The position numbers and the translations under genes were made by a program. A stretch of 64,000 bases of DNA from Alteripontixanthobacter maritimus (GTDB taxonomy: Bacteria > Pseudomonadota > Alphaproteobacteria > Sphingomonadales > Sphingomonadaceae): positions 1,249,501 to 1,313,500 of the forward strand of contig NZ_QBKA01000002.1 in NCBI RefSeq assembly GCF_003340475.1, given 5' to 3'. Every line of letters starts with the position of its first letter. The first letter of the stretch is position 1. Below, one piece after another: positions 52,820 through 60,913 of this stretch. Below the pieces are notes generated by a model. The model did not search any database and had not been told where the DNA came from. It saw nothing but the letters and a program-made list of their open reading frames with translations.

Positions 52820-54223
52820 CTAGTCCTGCCCTGCCTTCATCTCGCGATAGGCGGATAGTGCGCGCTCCCGCGCTTCCTTGTGGCCGATCAATTTATCGGG
52901 ATACGTGCCGGGCCGGTGTTCAGGATCGGGATCATGGATCTGGTCGTCCGGCAGGTCCGCCAGTTCGGGCACATATTCGCGGATATATCCCGCCGCGTCG
53001 AACTTGTCCGACTGGCTGAGCGGGGCCATGATCCGCACGAACATGTTGCTGTCCACCCCGGTGCCCGACACCCACTGCCAGTTGGTAGAATTGCTGGCGT
53101 AATCGCCATCGACCAGCGTGTCCCAGAACCATTTTTCGCCGTGTCGCCAGTCGATCAGCAGGTGCTTCACGAGGAAGCTGGCAGTAATCATCCGCACGCG
53201 GTTGTGCATCCACCCGACCTGCCAAAGCTGCCGCATCCCGGCATCGACGATGGGATAACCGGTGCGGCCCCGCTGCCACGCCTCGAGGTCGTCTGCGATC
53301 AGGTGTCCGGCATTCGGGTTGCGCCACAGGCTGTTGTCGTAATCGCGATAAGGTTCCTCGCCATATTTCGGGAACTGCATGATTACGTTCTGAGCGTAAT
53401 CGCGCCAGATCAGTTCCTTTTCGTATGTTTTCCAGCCCTCGCTGCGCTTGTCTTTCAGCCGGTGCCAGATGGTGACGGGTGATATTTCGCCCCAATGCAG
53501 ATGCGGAGACATTTGGCTGGTGGTGTTCTGCGACGGGAGGTTCCGGCCTTCGTCATAGTCGCCAACCTCGTCCGCCCACCATTCCAGCCGTTCGTGCGCG
53601 GCATCCTCACCGACTTTCCAGAAGTCGCGGAAACCGCCCGCCCAGTCCGGCCTGGTCGGAAGCAGGTCCCAGTCCGCTAACTCGTCGCTTTCCGGCATGG
53701 CGGATGGCTGCGCGATGTTTTCTGGCGGTGCAAGCGCGTCACGCGGCGGGAAATGCTCCAGCACCGTCCGGGAGAACGGCGTAAAAATCTTGTACGGATC
53801 GCCGGAGCCAGTTTTGGCAGTGCCGGGGGGCAACAGGTAATTGCCGTCGTGGAGGACCAGTTCGCAACCATCGGGAAGCGCATCGCGCAGGTCTTCCTCA
53901 GCCTCGCGAAACCATGGTTCGTAATGCCGGTTGGCATGAACCGCTCCGGCGCCGATCTCATCGGCAATCCCTGCAAGGACGGACACGCTGTCACCGCGCC
54001 GCATGACGATATGGGCGTTGTGTTTGCCGAAGCTGTAGCCGAGGCTTTCCAGCGAATGATGCAGCCACCAGCGATGCGCGCCGCCATAGGCACGATCGCC
54101 CGGACGGTCCTCATCCAGCACGAACACAGGTACAACCGGCCCAGCCTTGGCAGCAGCATGGAGCGCAGGCTGGTCCGCCATGCGCAGATCGCGCCGCAGC
54201 CAGACGATTTGGTTCTTCGCCAA
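52820..54223 (-). CDS. phrB: Deoxyribodipyrimidine photolyase (class I)
   Basis: 467 residues from TTG 54223, which follows GGGAG at optimal spacing; ATG 54241 is in frame but lies inside a palindromic repeat with no RBS. IVWLRRDLRMADQPALHAA opens the alpha/beta antenna domain. The FAD domain includes PIVDAGMRQLWQVGWMHNR, MITASFLVKHLLIDWRHGEKWF and ASNSTNWQWVSGTGVD, standard for CPD photolyases using blue light to reverse pyrimidine dimers. A candidate EcfG promoter lies about 110 bp upstream. The CFA-synthase-like gene follows. Confidence 0.93.
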   Translation of the reverse strand: MAKNQIVWLRRDLRMADQPALHAAAKAGPVVPVFVLDEDRPGDRAYGGAHRWWLHHSLESLGYSFGKHNAHIVMRRGDSVSVLAGIADEIGAGAVHANRHYEPWFREAEEDLRDALPDGCELVLHDGNYLLPPGTAKTGSGDPYKIFTPFSRTVLEHFPPRDALAPPENIAQPSAMPESDELADWDLLPTRPDWAGGFRDFWKVGEDAAHERLEWWADEVGDYDEGRNLPSQNTTSQMSPHLHWGEISPVTIWHRLKDKRSEGWKTYEKELIWRDYAQNVIMQFPKYGEEPYRDYDNSLWRNPNAGHLIADDLEAWQRGRTGYPIVDAGMRQLWQVGWMHNRVRMITASFLVKHLLIDWRHGEKWFWDTLVDGDYASNSTNWQWVSGTGVDSNMFVRIMAPLSQSDKFDAAGYIREYVPELADLPDDQIHDPDPEHRPGTYPDKLIGHKEARERALSAYREMKAGQD

Positions 54224-54233
54224 GTTTACACTC

Positions 54234-54324
54234 CCGCTCATCCTGAGCTTGTCGAAGGATTGTCCTTCACTACCGCGCGACACATAACAGAAGTGCAGTC
54301 CTTCGACAGGCTCAGGACGAGCGG
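54234..54324. repeat. Palindromic repeat, GAGCTTGTCGAAGGA type, copy 1
   Basis: CCGCTCATCCTGAGCTTGTC at 54234, continuing to GAAGGA, is matched in inverted orientation by TCCTTCGACAGGCTCAGGAC leading to GAGCGG at 54324, with two mismatches over 26 positions. It lies in what should be the 5' leader of the photolyase message. One arm is nearly identical to an arm of the copy at 57174-57265. Confidence 0.9.
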
Positions 54325-54333
54325 TTTCTTACG

Positions 54334-54359
54334 AACGGATTTAGTTTGCGGGAAGTTCC
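54334..54359 (-). promoter_or_regulatory. EcfG general stress promoter motif (GGAAC-N17-CGTT)
   Basis: On the minus strand GGAAC (54359-54355), a 17-base spacer and CGTT (54337-54334) match the -35/-10 consensus of the alphaproteobacterial general stress sigma factor EcfG (GGAAC-N16/17-CGTT). It points to the photolyase gene, with the palindromic repeat in the leader, and its -35 lies in the last codons of the membrane hydrolase gene. No other match was noticed in the intergenic regions of the window. Confidence 0.65.
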
Positions 54360-55291
54360 TCGCAGCGGATATCCGGTAGCTCAACCGTAAACCGATCGCG
54401 CGCCCTTGGATCGTAGAAGCGTGCATCGCGGAGCAGGACGGAACCATCAGGTGCACGTTCGGCAAAGGGTGCGCGGGACCAGAAGAGGAAGGCTCGTACT
54501 TCCGCATCGGTACTGTCGGCGACTTCGCCTGGCCAACGGCACGGTTGGGAAGTGATCGGGTCGCCTTCCAGATGTAGCGTCCCGCGGTCTGTCGGGGCTG
54601 TCGACCAGCGATTGGGCGCATGACCGATCAGCCCTTCGCGGTCCCAAAAGGCACCCGGCACCGGCGATGCGATAACCGTCGCCCCGCCCCCGAACGCATC
54701 TTGCAACATGTTTGCTTTAACTGAGGTATACCAGCCGTTCACGCCGATGTAGACCAGCCCGATAGCCAGCGCCTGCCGCGCAGTCTTCCGCCAGGTGCCT
54801 CCGCGCTTTTCCTGCCGCAGCGACCACCAAGTCGCGAAGCCCATCAGGCCCCACAGCCACACATCGATGATGAACAGCGTGTCGCCGTAGAACCACCGGC
54901 TCGAAAACGGCTCCAGCAAACGGATGCCGTACACGTTCAGCCAGTCGAGCGCCGGGTGGGTCAGGCAACCGATGAACGCGAGCGCATAGAGCCAGCCGAA
55001 GCGTACAGGTGGACGACCCCCGGGCCTTTTTCCCCGCTTCGTTTGCCAGCGGTCGAAAACATACAAAAGCCCCGCCAGCACCAACGGCAGCAGTACCAGC
55101 GCAGGTGGGCCATGGGTGATGCCGCGCCGGAAGCCGAGATGTTCCAGCCCGTCCAGCCAGAAGAAACATGCCGCGTCCACATCTGGCAGGTTCGCGCCGA
55201 TAATCAGCGCAGGCATGGCAAGGCCGGTCTTGCGCTTCAGTCCCGTCTGGCCGAGCAATGCCCCGACGAGGCTGTGAGTCAGATTGTCCAT
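54341..55291 (-). CDS. Membrane-bound metal-dependent hydrolase (YdjM/DUF457-like)
   Basis: 316 residues. MDNLTHSLVGALLGQTG at the N-terminus with THS, ANLPDVDA (about 33-40), RRGITHGP (about 54) and LTHPALDWLNVYG (about 109) are the His/Asp motifs of the YdjM family. Hydrophobic segments near 63-80, 98-112, 140-160 and 172-190 make it an inner-membrane protein with a soluble C-terminal domain (about 200-316). The biochemical role is unknown. Its last codons contain the -35 element of the stress promoter for the photolyase gene. Confidence 0.82.
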   Translation of the reverse strand: MDNLTHSLVGALLGQTGLKRKTGLAMPALIIGANLPDVDAACFFWLDGLEHLGFRRGITHGPPALVLLPLVLAGLLYVFDRWQTKRGKRPGGRPPVRFGWLYALAFIGCLTHPALDWLNVYGIRLLEPFSSRWFYGDTLFIIDVWLWGLMGFATWWSLRQEKRGGTWRKTARQALAIGLVYIGVNGWYTSVKANMLQDAFGGGATVIASPVPGAFWDREGLIGHAPNRWSTAPTDRGTLHLEGDPITSQPCRWPGEVADSTDAEVRAFLFWSRAPFAERAPDGSVLLRDARFYDPRARDRFTVELPDIRCEELPAN

Positions 55292-55317
55292 GCCGCCCCG
55301 CTACATCGGCAGCCCCC

Positions 55318-55350
55318 AAAGAAAAAGGGCGGCAGGTTACCCCGCCGCCC
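55318..55350 (-). terminator. Rho-independent terminator after the EF-hand lipoprotein gene
   Basis: On the minus strand GGGCGGC, a 10-base loop and GCCGCCC form a 7-bp GC stem followed directly by TTTTTCTTT. It lies 27 bp after the stop of the EF-hand gene and before the start of the membrane hydrolase gene, so it separates the two transcripts. Confidence 0.85.
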
Positions 55351-55376
55351 GTTTCCGGTTTGCGTAGACGCGCAAA

Positions 55377-55985
55377 TCAGCCGATCGTTTCCCCGCGACG
55401 TGCGGATGTGAACTCGCGCTGCGACAGGTATGTGTCGCCATTGACGTCGTAATAGAAGAACGAATCCGCCGCCTTGTTGGCTTGTTCGGCGCTGACATAG
55501 GGCTTCGTTTCGTCATTCGCCTTGGGCGCATTCGGATCGAGCGGCACGGCCCAGATCGCATATTCCGCCACCGACAGTTTTCCGTCGCCATTCCGGTCGA
55601 GATAGGACCAAGTCATGTCCTCGCGCGCCTTCATGTTGCTGTTGGCATCGCGCTTGGGAGTATCGGACTGCGCCTGGGAGGCGTTCTCCATGTCCTGACC
55701 CGCAGGTTCGGGGACTGCCTTCACATCGTCCTTCTCTTCGAGAATATCCGTGCGATAACCGTCATATTCACTGTTGAACGCGTCCGCATCGAATTCGGCG
55801 CGCCGTTCGGCTGCCGCTTCGCTCAGAGTATAATCCTGCGCCATCGGGTCGTATTCCGCCTTCGGTTCGGCCACGACCACGTCGTTATTTTCCGCAACTT
55901 CCGGTTCCCCGCACGCCGCCAAGGCGAGCGTCAGTGTCGATGCGGCAAGCAGGCTGGTTCTGGTAAGCTTCAATTGTATCTCCAT
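55377..55985 (-). CDS. EF-hand domain lipoprotein
   Basis: 202 residues. MEIQLKLTRTSLLAASTLTLALAAC is a lipoprotein signal with lipobox LAAC at Cys25. Two EF-hand loops are seen: DRNGDGKLSVAEY (from 130) with full calcium ligands, and DVNGDTYLSQREF (from about 180). The region between (about 30-120) is polar and acidic with no recognised fold. It is probably a periplasmic or outer-membrane calcium-responsive lipoprotein. It is a single-gene unit ended by a strong terminator; a CGCGAA/TTCGCG hairpin lies just upstream of its start. Confidence 0.8.
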   Translation of the reverse strand: MEIQLKLTRTSLLAASTLTLALAACGEPEVAENNDVVVAEPKAEYDPMAQDYTLSEAAAERRAEFDADAFNSEYDGYRTDILEEKDDVKAVPEPAGQDMENASQAQSDTPKRDANSNMKAREDMTWSYLDRNGDGKLSVAEYAIWAVPLDPNAPKANDETKPYVSAEQANKAADSFFYYDVNGDTYLSQREFTSARRGETIG

Positions 55986-56100
55986 GTGATTACGCCCGCG
56001 AAAGCGAGCTTCGCGCCACCAATGAGTGAACGCGGATTTCGGTCCATAAAAGAAAACGCGGTGCGATTATCCGGGCCGGCGACGCGACCTATTGATTGGC

Positions 56101-57147
56101 CTATTGCGGGTCCTGCGCGGTGCCGTCCACCGTCCATGTCTGCCCGCTGGCCAGCAGCTTCGCCAGATTTGCAACCTTGCCGCTGGATGCCTGTTCGCGT
56201 TCCGCGATGACGGCGCTTTCGAAGGTCGGGCGCGGATCGTCGTACAACACGCCCAACGCCATCGGGTACGGACCAAACGGCATTTCCGCCAGCAAATGCG
56301 CCATCATGCGGTTTTTCGCGTCGTGCCGCGTCACGCCGGCCACCTGCCAGTCGTCGCCGTTCACATCGACCACGTCGAATGCCATGCGCTCCGCATCGAA
56401 GGACAGGCCTTTCACCCCGCCGGTTTTCTCGCTCCCGAACAGCATCGGTTCGCCATCTTCCAGCCAGAGTTGATGTTCCTCGGCACCTTTGGGCGCGGCG
56501 AAGGCTTCGAACACGTCCTTGTTGTAGACGATGCAGTTCTGGAAAATCTCGATGAACGCCGCGCCCTGATGTGCATGCGCCGCTTTCAGCACTTCGGGCA
56601 GTTTCTTCGACACATCGAACCCGCGCGATACGAACCGTGCGCCCGCCCCCAGTGCGAAAGCGCACGGGTTGGCCGGGTGATCGACGCTGCCGAGCGGGCT
56701 CGACGGGCTTTTCGTGCCCTCCCGGCTGGTCGGGCTGGCTTGTCCCTTGGTCAGGCCGTAAATCTCGTTGTTGAACAGCATGATCTGCATATTCACGTTG
56801 CGACGCAGCACGTGCATCATGTGATTGCCGCCAATGCTCAGCCCGTCACCATCGCCCGTGACCAGCCACACGTCGAGATCGGGATTGGCCAGCTTCGTAC
56901 CCGTCGCCAGCGCCGGGGCACGGCCGTGGATCGTGTGGAAGCCGTAGCTCTCCATGTAATACGGGAAGCGGCTGGAACAGCCGATGCCGGAAATGAACAC
57001 CGTATTCGCGGGGTCCGCACCCAGCTCAGGCAACGTGCGCTGCACGGCTTTCAGGATCGCGTAATCCCCGCAACCAGGACACCAGCGTACTTCCTGGTCG
57101 GTTTCCCAGTCCTTCAGCGTGGTTTCGATTTTCACAGGTGCGTTCAT
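56101..57147 (-). CDS. 2-oxoacid:ferredoxin oxidoreductase subunit beta
   Basis: 348 residues. RWCPGCGDYAIL (about 21-32) carries two cluster-binding cysteines, SGIGCSSRFPYYM another, and VTGDGDGLSIGGNHMMHVLRRN with NNEIYGLTKGQASPTS is the thiamine diphosphate/Mg site of KorB-type beta subunits. With the alpha subunit encoded 132 bp upstream it should oxidise 2-oxoglutarate (or another 2-oxoacid) to the acyl-CoA while reducing ferredoxin. A palindromic repeat separates the two genes. No ferredoxin gene is adjacent. Confidence 0.9.
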   Translation of the reverse strand: MNAPVKIETTLKDWETDQEVRWCPGCGDYAILKAVQRTLPELGADPANTVFISGIGCSSRFPYYMESYGFHTIHGRAPALATGTKLANPDLDVWLVTGDGDGLSIGGNHMMHVLRRNVNMQIMLFNNEIYGLTKGQASPTSREGTKSPSSPLGSVDHPANPCAFALGAGARFVSRGFDVSKKLPEVLKAAHAHQGAAFIEIFQNCIVYNKDVFEAFAAPKGAEEHQLWLEDGEPMLFGSEKTGGVKGLSFDAERMAFDVVDVNGDDWQVAGVTRHDAKNRMMAHLLAEMPFGPYPMALGVLYDDPRPTFESAVIAEREQASSGKVANLAKLLASGQTWTVDGTAQDPQ

Positions 57148-57173
57148 GGCATCAACCTAACAAAACCCCAGAC

Positions 57174-57265
57174 CCGCTCGCCCTGAGCTTGTCGAAGGGC
57201 TGTCCTTAATTTTTGGCGCGGCGTCGAAGTGAAGGACAATCCTTCGACAAGCTCAGGATGAGCGG
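57174..57265. repeat. Palindromic repeat, GAGCTTGTCGAAGGA type, copy 2
   Basis: CCGCTCGCCCTGAGCTTGTC at 57174, continuing to GAAGGG, is mirrored by CCTTCGACAAGCTCAGGATG leading to AGCGG at 57265. The second arm, read on the minus strand, is the same as the first arm of the copy at 54234, including the following ATTGTCCTT. It lies between the two subunit genes of the oxoacid oxidoreductase. Confidence 0.9.
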
Positions 57266-57279
57266 GACTTATGTAAAGC

Positions 57280-59250
57280 TCAATCATTCGTCACCGGACT
57301 CGGCAATTGTGCGTCGTTCACCGCCACCTCGCCGCCTTCGTTATCGGGAATACCATCGAAATATTTTGCAATCGCTTCTTCCATTTCGGCGATCTGGAAC
57401 GGCTGACCGCTGGTTTTGGTCAGCGGAGTCGCGTCGACCAGATATTGATCCCGCAGCACCGTTTTCAGCTGCCCGGTGTTCATTTCCGGCACCAGCACGT
57501 GGTCGAAGCCGTGCAGAAGATCGCCCAGATTGGCGGGCATCGGCCAGATGTGGCGGATGTGGATGTGTGCCACGCTGTTACCCTTGGCGCGCGCGCGGCC
57601 CACCGCTTGATGGATTGGACCGTAGGTGCTGCCCCAACCGACCACGGCCAGTATCCCGCCAGCTTCACCGCGGGCGATTTCCTGATCCGGCACCGCTACG
57701 CCCAGCACCTTGTTCTTGCGCGCGTCGGTCATTGTCTGATGGTTGTCGGGCGCGTAGTCGATATGGCCGGTTCCTTCCGCTTTCTCGATGCCGCCGATGC
57801 GGTGCATCAGGCCGGGTGTGCCGGGCTTGATCCACGGGCGCGCGCCTTTCTCATCGCGGGCATAGGGAAGCAGCTCGCCGTCGGGACCTGCGTTGGTTTC
57901 CGCCATGAATTTGGCGGGAAACGGGGTGTAGCTTTCAGGGTCCGGCACCTTCCACGGCTCTGCCGCATTGGCGATGTAGCCATCGGTCAGCAGCATCACC
58001 GGGGTCATGTATTCAACCGCGATCCGGCATGCCTCGATCGCGCAATCGAACGCGTCCGATGGGCTGCGCGCGGCGATTACCGGCAGCGGCGCGTCGCCAT
58101 TGCGGCCATAGACGGCCTGGTAAAGATCGCTCTGCTCGGTCTTGGTCGGAAGGCCGGTCGACGGCCCGCCGCGCTGGCTGTTAACGATGACGAGCGGCAA
58201 TTCGGTCATGATGGCGAGGCCCATTGCCTCCGTCTTCAAGGCAATGCCCGGACCTGACGACGAGGTGACGCCTAGCTGCCCGGCATAGCTGGCACCGATG
58301 GCGGCGCAGATCGCCGCAATCTCGTCCTCTGCCTGGAACGTGGTGACGCCATATTCCTTCAGCCGTGCCAGATGATGCAGGATCGCAGACGCTGGCGTAA
58401 TCGGATAGCCGCCGAAGAACATCGGCAAATCAGCCAGCTGCGCGCCAGCAACCAACCCCAAGGAGATACTCTCCGCGCCGGTAACGGTACGGTACAAACC
58501 AGGCTCGGACGGTGCGGGGGGCAGGTCCACCTGCTTGAGCGGCCCAGCCAGCTCGGCCGTTTCGCCATAGGCATGCCCCGCATCCAGCGCGGCGATATTG
58601 GCGTTTGCGATGTCGGGCTTGGATTTGAACTTGGCATTCAGCCAATCATGGATCGGATCGCGCGGACGGTCGAACATCCACAGCGCCAGCCCGAGCGTCC
58701 ACATATTCTTACAGCGCAGCGCGTCTTTCTTACCCAGCCCGAATGGCTCGACCGCCTGGATCGTCAGCGCGGAAATATCGAACAGCAGCGTGTCGAACTT
58801 CGCCAGCGTATCGTCTTCCAGCGGCGACACATCGTATTTCGCCTTGTCGAGGTTACGCTTCGTAAACTCGCCAGTATCGGCAATCACCAGTCCGCCCGGT
58901 TTCAGCGCAGCCAGATTCACCTTCAAAGCGGCAGGGTTCATCGCGACCAGCACATCGGGCGCGTCGCCAGCGGTGTTGATCTCGCGGCTGCCGAAGTTGA
59001 TCTGGAAGGCGGACACCCCGAACAACGTGCCCTGCGGCGCGCGAATTTCGGCCGGAAAATCGGGGAAAGTGGCAAGATCGTTGCCCGCCAGCGCGGTGGA
59101 CAGGGTGAACTGCCCGCCGGTCAGCTGCATCCCGTCACCGCTATCGCCGGCAAAACGCACGGTTACCGCATCGGGCGCTGCCTGCGGGCCCTCGCCCGGA
59201 AGTGCGTCATATTTCTTTTCGGCGCTGTTTGTTTCGGCGGTAGTCGCCAT
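57280..59250 (-). CDS. 2-oxoacid:acceptor oxidoreductase subunit alpha (gamma-alpha fusion)
   Basis: 656 residues from ATG 59250. The N-terminal part (about 22-210), VRFAGDSGDGMQLTGGQF through PQGTLFGVSAFQINFGS, is the gamma domain fused to the alpha subunit, as in KorA proteins. The alpha domain begins about residue 235 (GYPITPASAILHHLA, FQAEDEIAAICAAIGASYAG) and ends with the domain II segment VVGWGSTYGPIHQA. It binds CoA/2-oxoacid together with the beta subunit. An N-terminal stretch rich in polar residues precedes the domain. It is divergent from the esterase gene. Confidence 0.9.
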   Translation of the reverse strand: MATTAETNSAEKKYDALPGEGPQAAPDAVTVRFAGDSGDGMQLTGGQFTLSTALAGNDLATFPDFPAEIRAPQGTLFGVSAFQINFGSREINTAGDAPDVLVAMNPAALKVNLAALKPGGLVIADTGEFTKRNLDKAKYDVSPLEDDTLAKFDTLLFDISALTIQAVEPFGLGKKDALRCKNMWTLGLALWMFDRPRDPIHDWLNAKFKSKPDIANANIAALDAGHAYGETAELAGPLKQVDLPPAPSEPGLYRTVTGAESISLGLVAGAQLADLPMFFGGYPITPASAILHHLARLKEYGVTTFQAEDEIAAICAAIGASYAGQLGVTSSSGPGIALKTEAMGLAIMTELPLVIVNSQRGGPSTGLPTKTEQSDLYQAVYGRNGDAPLPVIAARSPSDAFDCAIEACRIAVEYMTPVMLLTDGYIANAAEPWKVPDPESYTPFPAKFMAETNAGPDGELLPYARDEKGARPWIKPGTPGLMHRIGGIEKAEGTGHIDYAPDNHQTMTDARKNKVLGVAVPDQEIARGEAGGILAVVGWGSTYGPIHQAVGRARAKGNSVAHIHIRHIWPMPANLGDLLHGFDHVLVPEMNTGQLKTVLRDQYLVDATPLTKTSGQPFQIAEMEEAIAKYFDGIPDNEGGEVAVNDAQLPSPVTND

Positions 59251-59419
59251 GCAATCTGTCCTGTCGCGCGCCACGCGGCGCCATCGTTACCCCGCACCTA
59301 TGCCCCATGTCCGCCCCGGACAATGAAGTTTTTTATCCCCGCAAGATAATTCGCCCATGGCAAAGGAGGCAAGCTTGGCTAGGATGGGTGGCAATTCAGG
59401 ACCTGAACAGGATCACGCC

Positions 59420-60397
59420 ATGCCCGATACCGAAGCCGATACCGACCATTTCGTGCGCGACGATACGCGCGCTTTCCTCGCCATGCTGGAAGCCATGAAT
59501 GGCCCGAACATGGAGGATATGGAGCTGGGCGAGGCGCGCATGTCGATGCGTGCGATGGGTTCGATCGCAGAAGCCGATGCGCAGGATGTGGCCGTGGTCC
59601 GCGACCTTACCTGCCCTGGTCCGGCAGGCGAGATACCGTTGCGGTTTTACGATACGAAAGACACGCGCGGGCCGACGCCGGTCGTGATGTTCTTCCATGG
59701 CGGCGGGTTCGTGATCGGCGATCTGGAAGTTTATGACAGCCTATGCCGCGAGATCGCGCACCAGCTCGATCTGCCGGTTGTGTCGGTCGATTACCGGCTC
59801 GCCCCCGAAGCACCCTTCCCCGCCGCTCCCGACGATTGCGAGGCGGCGGCGCGCTGGGTCGCGTCCTCTCCCAAAGCGCTGGACCGCGAAGTCACGGGGT
59901 TGGTCATCACGGGCGACAGCGCAGGCGGCAATCTGACCATCGTGACCACCAACCAGCTGGCGAACGAACCGGCGGACGTACCGGTCATTGTGCAGGCACC
60001 GATCTATCCGATTGCGGATGACATTTCGCAGCACCAGAGCCTGAAGGATTTCGCCGAGGGGTTCCTCCTCGACAGCAAGACGATGGGCTGGTTCACGCGC
60101 AGCTATGCCGGCGATGCGGACGATCCGCGTCACACGCCGATGGTGGGCGACTGTTCCAACACGCCGCCCACGGTGATCTGCACCGCCGGCCTCGACCCGC
60201 TGCGCGATTCGGGGCGGAACTACGCCGCGCATTTGATCCAGCAGGGGACAGAAGTCAGCTACTTCGAATTTCCCGGCATCATTCACGGCTTTACCACTTT
60301 GCGAAAGGCGATCCCCAGCGGTCAAGCCGATCTTGATACATTCCTCGCCGCCATCAAGGTGAAGCTGGACGCGTTCCAGCAGGGCGGAGCGAACTGA
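59420..60397 (+). CDS. Alpha/beta hydrolase (HSL family esterase)
   Basis: 325 residues from ATG 59420, preceded by AGGA with 7-base spacing; ATG 59357 and 59384 are in-frame alternatives. FFHGGGFVIGDLEVYD has the oxyanion-hole HGGG motif of hormone-sensitive-lipase-like esterases, GDSAGGNL the nucleophile Ser (GDSAG), GLDPLRDSG the Asp and GIIHGF the His. No signal peptide, so it is cytoplasmic. It should hydrolyse short-chain acyl esters; natural substrate unknown. RppH follows after 22 bp. Confidence 0.88.
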   Translation: MPDTEADTDHFVRDDTRAFLAMLEAMNGPNMEDMELGEARMSMRAMGSIAEADAQDVAVVRDLTCPGPAGEIPLRFYDTKDTRGPTPVVMFFHGGGFVIGDLEVYDSLCREIAHQLDLPVVSVDYRLAPEAPFPAAPDDCEAAARWVASSPKALDREVTGLVITGDSAGGNLTIVTTNQLANEPADVPVIVQAPIYPIADDISQHQSLKDFAEGFLLDSKTMGWFTRSYAGDADDPRHTPMVGDCSNTPPTVICTAGLDPLRDSGRNYAAHLIQQGTEVSYFEFPGIIHGFTTLRKAIPSGQADLDTFLAAIKVKLDAFQQGGAN

Positions 60398-60419
60398 GAT
60401 GGCACGCGAGGGAGCTGCG

Positions 60420-60902
60420 ATGGAGTTGAAGAAAGACGCTGGCTACCGCCCATGCGTCGGGGTGATGCTGGTCAACAGGGCGGGCAAGGTTTTCGTCGGG
60501 CGGCGCATCGACAACAAGGATAGCGGCTTCTGGCAAATGCCGCAGGGCGGCGTCGACGAAGGCGAAGATCTGGCCGCGGCGGCCCTGCGCGAACTGGCGG
60601 AAGAAACCGGCGTTACCGGCCAGCACGTGACCCTGCTGGCGCAGACACCCGAACCGCTCCGGTACGATCTGCCGGACGAGCTTATGGGGAAGCTATGGGG
60701 CGGCAAATATCGCGGGCAGGAACAGATCTGGTTCCTGGCGCGGTTTTCCGGTGAGGAAACCGACATCGATCTGGATGCTCATGAGCAGGCTGAGTTTTGC
60801 GAATGGAAATGGGTCGATGCGGCCGATCTGGCGGGTATGATCGTGCCGTTCAAACAGCACATCTATCGCCGTGTGGTCGCCGAATTCCAGTCCTTGCTGT
60901 GA
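60420..60902 (+). CDS. rppH: RNA pyrophosphohydrolase (Nudix)
   Basis: 160 residues from ATG 60420, with the strong GAGGGAG ribosome site; ATG 60399 is in frame but lacks one. YRPCVGVMLVNRAGKVFVGRR, FWQMPQGGVDEGED and the Nudix box GGVDEGEDLAAAALRELAEETG are diagnostic of RppH, which removes pyrophosphate from the 5' end of mRNA to start decay. GGKYRGQEQIWFLARF is the conserved RppH segment that follows. It converges with the universal stress protein gene 11 bp away. Confidence 0.93.
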   Translation: MELKKDAGYRPCVGVMLVNRAGKVFVGRRIDNKDSGFWQMPQGGVDEGEDLAAAALRELAEETGVTGQHVTLLAQTPEPLRYDLPDELMGKLWGGKYRGQEQIWFLARFSGEETDIDLDAHEQAEFCEWKWVDAADLAGMIVPFKQHIYRRVVAEFQSLL

Positions 60903-60913
60903 GTTGGTAACAA

